The position numbers and the translations under genes were made by a program. The notes beneath the pieces are model-generated. The model had not been told where the DNA came from. It made no database searches and saw nothing but the letters and a program-made list of their open reading frames with translations. Shown one piece after another: positions 60,243 through 64,000 of a stretch of DNA of 64,000 bases (position 1 is the stretch's first letter; every line of letters starts with the position of its first letter). Origin of the DNA: Gammaproteobacteria bacterium (lineage in GTDB: Bacteria; Pseudomonadota; Gammaproteobacteria; SZUA-140); NCBI GenBank assembly GCA_016712635.1, contig JADJQS010000002.1, positions 434,001 to 498,000 on the forward strand. The letters are read 5' to 3'.

Positions 60243-61955
60243 TCAGCGCGCTTCTGATCCGCGTCTCATCACGCCCCCGTGCTGCGGCTGGCCGCCGCCC
60301 GCGCTGATGCTGTGCGCCAGGGTCTCGGGCGGCTGCGCCCCCAGCAGGCGGTACAGATTGCTGAGATGCAGGCGGTAAAGACGCTCGAAGTCGCCGACAG
60401 AATCGGAGGGATTGTAGTCTCCGAACCACCAGCACCAGTCGGAACCTTCGCATGCCGCCAGCTGCCGGATGATGCGTTCGCGTTCATCGCCCTGCAGCGT
60501 GCCGCCCGCCAGCGCCGCATCGCACATACGCTTGGCCTCGCACAGCAGCTCCCAGCCGCGGTTTTTGTCCGGACTGCCCATCCACGTGGAAAAGGTCCCG
60601 TATACCCAGCTGCCGGCGATGAGCGACGGCAGGCTGCAGTATTCGATTCCGCCGGCGAGACTTTCGGAAAAGGTGGTCAGCTCAAGCGCGGGATGCTCCG
60701 CCAGGCGGCGGTAGAGCGCGGTCAGGAAATGGTAACCGTTGTCGGGGTAGGCCTCCCACGCATTCTCGCCGTCGAGAATGATCGAAACCACATGGTTCGG
60801 GCTGCCGCCGCATTCCTGCGCGATAGTCTCCAGGTGATGCACCATGTTGGCGACGGCGTCGTCGGCATGCCAGTTCTGATAGGTGAACCCGATCAGGTCG
60901 GACAGGCCGTCGTCGCGAAAGAAACAGGCGGGCCTGGCCGCGTCGATGCGATAAACCCGGTGCAGGTTCTTGCTGGCGCAGGGGTCGTGGATGGTGACAC
61001 TGCGCGCGATGCTGTTGCGCAGGACAGTTTCACCGGTGGCCGTCCATTTGAATCCGTAGTCTCCGAGCAACTGCACTGTTGCCGTGCTGAGCCCGCCCTC
61101 GGCAGGCCAGCAGCCTTGCGGTACGAATCCGAAATGGCGTTCGAATGACGCGATGCCTTCCTTCAGATGCCAGCGCGCGCGTTCAAGTCCGCCGGGATAT
61201 GCTTCCACGGCCGGCAACGGCATCTCGGGCACGGCATCCCGGGCACTGGTGAAATCGAGCAGCAGGGGTATCATCGGGTGCGCGTACGGCGTCATCGACA
61301 GCTCGGCCTGGCCGCTTTCGGCCAGACGCCGGTAGCGGGGGATGACGGCATCGAGCAATCCGCCGATGACTTCGAGCAGCTGCAGGCGGTCCTCCAGCGA
61401 GAAGAAGCGCGACTTCTCGATCAGGTATTTGACGCGCCCATCCTCGCGCCGTACGGTCTCGCCCATCCAGGCCAGGTGATACCAGGTCAGCATGTCCGCG
61501 ATGTACTGGTCACCGAGGTAGCTCAGGTTGTCGGCGTCGTTCTTCATCAGCGCAGCGAGATCGACCAGACGCCGGTACATCGGGAAACGGTTGATCAGCC
61601 GCTGTTCGTTGGCGCGCAGGCACGCCCGGACGAGTGGCGCGCGCCGCACGGCCTCCTGTGGGAACACGTCGCTGACCAGCGCCGCCAGCAGCGGATCGCG
61701 CAGCGGTTGCCGCCCGGTGAGGAAGCCGCGCACCTGTGCAGAATAGTCCTCGAGCTGATCCAGCAGGATCGGCACGAAATTGATCACGGCCTTGGCGCCC
61801 GGGTTCTGCTCGAGTATGGAGGCCATGTCGGTGTAATCCTTCATGGCGTGCAGGTAGGTCCATGGCAGCTGATAGCTGTCAGTGGAATAATCGCGGTACT
61901 CGGGTTGGTGCATGTGCCAGCACAGCACCACCTTCAGGCGACCGCTAGTGGGCAC
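60243..61955 (-). CDS. GH57 family alpha-amylase-like glycoside hydrolase
   Basis: About 570 residues of family GH57. Family stretches are LCWHMHQPEYRD at the N terminus, CWPAEGGLS (candidate nucleophile Glu near 287) and IILDGENAWEAY (candidate acid Asp near 398). Most GH57 enzymes act on alpha-1,4 or alpha-1,6 glucans; which one is unclear here. It overlaps glgC by 11 bases, so it is probably co-expressed with the ADP-glucose pathway. Confidence 0.88.
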   Translation of the reverse strand: MPTSGRLKVVLCWHMHQPEYRDYSTDSYQLPWTYLHAMKDYTDMASILEQNPGAKAVINFVPILLDQLEDYSAQVRGFLTGRQPLRDPLLAALVSDVFPQEAVRRAPLVRACLRANEQRLINRFPMYRRLVDLAALMKNDADNLSYLGDQYIADMLTWYHLAWMGETVRREDGRVKYLIEKSRFFSLEDRLQLLEVIGGLLDAVIPRYRRLAESGQAELSMTPYAHPMIPLLLDFTSARDAVPEMPLPAVEAYPGGLERARWHLKEGIASFERHFGFVPQGCWPAEGGLSTATVQLLGDYGFKWTATGETVLRNSIARSVTIHDPCASKNLHRVYRIDAARPACFFRDDGLSDLIGFTYQNWHADDAVANMVHHLETIAQECGGSPNHVVSIILDGENAWEAYPDNGYHFLTALYRRLAEHPALELTTFSESLAGGIEYCSLPSLIAGSWVYGTFSTWMGSPDKNRGWELLCEAKRMCDAALAGGTLQGDERERIIRQLAACEGSDWCWWFGDYNPSDSVGDFERLYRLHLSNLYRLLGAQPPETLAHSISAGGGQPQHGGVMRRGSEAR

Positions 61956-63225
61956 GATGGTAATCCTGCCCCAGCATCTCCGGCGTCACCACCACCACAC
62001 CGTTCTCGCTAACGTAGAAGCGCTTGAGATCATGCGCCGGATCCTCGCCGATGACGGTGCCTTCCGGGATGCGGCAACCCTTGTCGACGACCACCTTGGT
62101 CAGGCGGCAACCTTCGCCGATCTCGACGTCCGGCAGCACGACGCAGTCCTGCAGGACGGAGTAGGAATTCACCCGCACATTGGAAAACAGCAGTGAATGC
62201 TTCACCTGGGATCCCGAGACGATACAGCCGCCCGACACCATGGAATCCACCGCCATCCCGCGGCGACCCTCGTCGTCGAAGATGAACTTGGCCGGCGGCA
62301 GCTGCGCCTGATAGGTCCAGATCGGCCAATCCTCGTCGTACATGTTGAGCTCCGGCGTCACTCCGATCAGCTCCATGTTGGCCTCCCAGAACGCATCGAC
62401 CGTCCCCACGTCGCGCCAGTAGGCCTGGTCACCGGTCACCGGATCCTTGAACGGGTGGGCGTGCACGCGATACTTCTTGATCGCCGAGGGGATGATGTCC
62501 TTGCCGAAGTCGTGGCTGGAGGAGGAAATGTCGGCGTCCTTGACCAGCTGCTCGAACAGGAACAGGGTGTTGAAGACATAGATGCCCATCGAGACCAGCG
62601 CTATGTCAGGGTTTCCCGGCACCGGCTGCGGCGCTTCGGGCTTCTCCTTGAAATCCGTCACCATCCAGTTCGCATCGACGGACATGACGCCGAAGGCGCG
62701 CGCGCGCTCGATCGGCGTCTCGATGCAGGCGATGGTCATGTCCGCCTTCGCCTCGACGTGCGCGGCCAGCATCGGGCCGTAATCCATCTTGTAGATGTGA
62801 TCGCCGGCGAGGATGAGCACGTAGGAGACGTCGTAATTGCGGATGATGTCCAGGTTCTGGAACACCGCATCCGCAGTGCCCGTGTACCAGGACGTGGCGA
62901 TCCTCTGCTGCGCCGGCACCACCTCGATGAATTCGCCCAGCTCGCCGCGCAGGAAGTTCCACCCCTGCTGGATGTGGCGTATCAGCGAGTGCGACTTGTA
63001 CTGGGTGAGCACCGCGATGCGGCGGATGTCAGAGTTGACGCAGTTGGACAGCGGGAAATCGATGATCCTGAACTTGCCGCCGAACGGTACCGCCGGCTTG
63101 GCGCGCCATTGCGTCAGATGCTTCAGGCGCGAACCGCGCCCCCCTGCCAGGATGAGCGCGATGGTATCGCGGGTGAGCCGGCTGACAAAGCGGGTGATGT
63201 GTCCGTGCTTATCGGTGCGTTTCAT
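61945..63225 (-). CDS. glgC: Glucose-1-phosphate adenylyltransferase
   Basis: About 426 residues. Signatures are LILAGGRGSRLKHLT, KPAVPFGGKFRIIDFPLSNC, GTADAVFQNL and ILAGDHIYKMDYGPML; the C-terminal left-handed beta helix has SGGCIVSGSQV. It makes ADP-glucose, the committed step of glycogen synthesis. It is divergent from glgB and overlaps the GH57 gene by 11 bases. Confidence 0.96.
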   Translation of the reverse strand: MKRTDKHGHITRFVSRLTRDTIALILAGGRGSRLKHLTQWRAKPAVPFGGKFRIIDFPLSNCVNSDIRRIAVLTQYKSHSLIRHIQQGWNFLRGELGEFIEVVPAQQRIATSWYTGTADAVFQNLDIIRNYDVSYVLILAGDHIYKMDYGPMLAAHVEAKADMTIACIETPIERARAFGVMSVDANWMVTDFKEKPEAPQPVPGNPDIALVSMGIYVFNTLFLFEQLVKDADISSSSHDFGKDIIPSAIKKYRVHAHPFKDPVTGDQAYWRDVGTVDAFWEANMELIGVTPELNMYDEDWPIWTYQAQLPPAKFIFDDEGRRGMAVDSMVSGGCIVSGSQVKHSLLFSNVRVNSYSVLQDCVVLPDVEIGEGCRLTKVVVDKGCRIPEGTVIGEDPAHDLKRFYVSENGVVVVTPEMLGQDYHRAH

Positions 63226-63266
63226 CGCTGCCTGTTGAGTTCAATCTCGCGGATTATCGGTTGGCA

Positions 63267-63297
63267 TGACCCTGCAAACAGGGCTTATGCTATCATT
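63267..63297 (+). promoter_or_regulatory. Possible extended -10 promoter for glgB
   Basis: TG-C-TATCAT (63289-63297) is a TGn extended -10 on the plus strand. A weak -35 (ATGACC, 63267-63272) lies 19 bases upstream. The glgB start is 83 bases downstream. Confidence 0.35.
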
Positions 63298-63379
63298 AAT
63301 GCCCTCACCGAGGCGAGCCGTAAACACGCACAGGACGATGATTGTTTACGCCCATATCCGACACATATAAAGCCGCCAC

Positions 63380-64000
63380 ATGAAAAACGCGACCGCCACC
63401 CCGCTCCCGGACGAGATACAGAAACTCCTCTCCGCCCAGCATCACGATCCGTTCTCATTTCTCGGCAGACACCGGTCCGGTGAGGAGGAGGTCGTGCGCG
63501 CATACATCCCGGGCGCGACCCGCGTCGGGATCGCCGAGCCCGACCTCACGCTCACCCGCCTGCACGATACCGATCTGTTCGAGTGGCGCGGCCGCCAGGG
63601 CACGGTGCCGGAACATTACCGCCTCGTATGGACCATCGGCAGCGGAGCGGCGCATACGGCCTACGACCCCTACTGTTTCGCCCCGCAACTCCCCGACTTC
63701 GACCTGTACCTGTTCGGCGAGGGAAAACACCAGCACGCCTACCGCTTTCTGGGCGCCCACCCGCACAGCGTCGCCGGCATACACGGAACCCTGTTCGCGG
63801 TATGGGCGCCCAACGCCGTAAGGGTCAGCGTGGTCGGCGATTTCAACGCCTGGGACGGGCGCAGGCATCCGATGCGCAGTCGGGGCGGCAGCGGGATCTG
63901 GGAGCTCTTCATCCCCGGGATCGCGGTCGGCGCCTTGTACAAATTCGAGCTGCGCAACCGCGACACCGGGAGCATCCTCCTGAAGACCGACCCGTATGGT
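63380..64000 (+). CDS. glgB: 1,4-alpha-glucan branching enzyme, 5' part (cut at the window edge)
   Basis: The first 207 codons are visible, open to the end of the window. It starts MKNATATPLPDEIQKLLSAQHHDPFSFLG. This is followed by the N-terminal carbohydrate-binding part (YDPYCFAPQLPDFDLYLFGEGKH) and GTLFAVWAPNAVRVSVVGDFNAWDG typical of the GlgB CBM48 module. The catalytic GH13 domain lies outside the window. It introduces alpha-1,6 branches and completes the set with GlgC. Divergent from glgC. Confidence 0.93.
   Translation, partial: MKNATATPLPDEIQKLLSAQHHDPFSFLGRHRSGEEEVVRAYIPGATRVGIAEPDLTLTRLHDTDLFEWRGRQGTVPEHYRLVWTIGSGAAHTAYDPYCFAPQLPDFDLYLFGEGKHQHAYRFLGAHPHSVAGIHGTLFAVWAPNAVRVSVVGDFNAWDGRRHPMRSRGGSGIWELFIPGIAVGALYKFELRNRDTGSILLKTDPYG

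Overview
The window is a 64-kb stretch of a GC-rich gammaproteobacterial chromosome. The best guess, from gene order and protein style, is a Chromatiales-like environmental lineage; no 16S rRNA gene is present, so this is inference. Several blocks have classic gammaproteobacterial order: recA-recX-alaS-lysC-csrA-tRNA-Ser-tRNA-Arg, glyA-nrdR-ribD-ribE-ribBA-ribH-nusB-thiL-pgpA, queA-tgt-yajC-secD-secF, and xseB-ispA-dxs. Coding density is high. No transposase, prophage or CRISPR array was found.

Layout. (1) 300-13061, minus strand: an MSHA-type pilus/pseudopilus operon with an AAA ATPase (MshM-like), secretin (MshL), TPR protein (MshN), assembly ATPase with MshEN domain (MshE), platform protein (MshG), MshI/J/K-like membrane proteins and three prepilin-like proteins. 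One of the prepilin-like genes is frameshifted. A good sigma-54 promoter with an upstream inverted repeat lies before the operon. (2) 13432-14369: a 29-residue membrane microprotein diverges from a TMEM165/GDT1-family Mn exporter, which is preceded by a yybP-ykoY manganese riboswitch. An orphan minus-strand terminator follows and suggests a small RNA. (3) 14662-18612: Sco and PCuAC copper chaperones, tonB-exbB-exbD, then a Tat-exported histidine-rich microprotein under a perfect-hexamer sigma-70 promoter. (4) 18774-26430: two tRNAs, csrA, lysC, alaS, recX, recA, thpR, pncC. (5) 26545-35567: psd, the EF-P beta-lysylation genes (epmA, efp, epmB), htpX, and topoisomerase IV (parC, parE). (6) 35788-40896: xseB, ispA, dxs, then queD-folE2 for the queuosine precursor and a GATase1 protein. 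(7) 40944-48431: pgpA, thiL, nusB, the riboflavin genes, nrdR and glyA; ribD and ribE each carry an apparent single-base frameshift. (8) 48853-55770: a diguanylate cyclase, secF-secD-yajC, tgt and queA. (9) 55853 to the right edge: tRNA-Leu and a glycogen cluster (glgP, malQ, GH57 amylase, glgC and the 5' part of glgB).

Recurrent intergenic structure. Tandem degenerate heptamers (GTGAGGA / TCCTCAC) sit at four gene ends, three of them convergent junctions. Because each unit carries TGA and 7 is not a multiple of 3, an array puts stop codons in all frames. A second family, a REP-like palindrome (GGGGACRGAYTT / AARTCYGYCCCC), occurs three times, once inside the 5' coding part of epmA.

Functional links. 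The MshE N-terminal c-di-GMP motif and a GGDEF enzyme suggest second-messenger control of the pilus. FolE2, QueD, QueA and Tgt cover several steps of queuosine formation. Three apparent frameshifts, each best explained by one missing base in a G/C run, should be checked as possible assembly indels before being read as biology.
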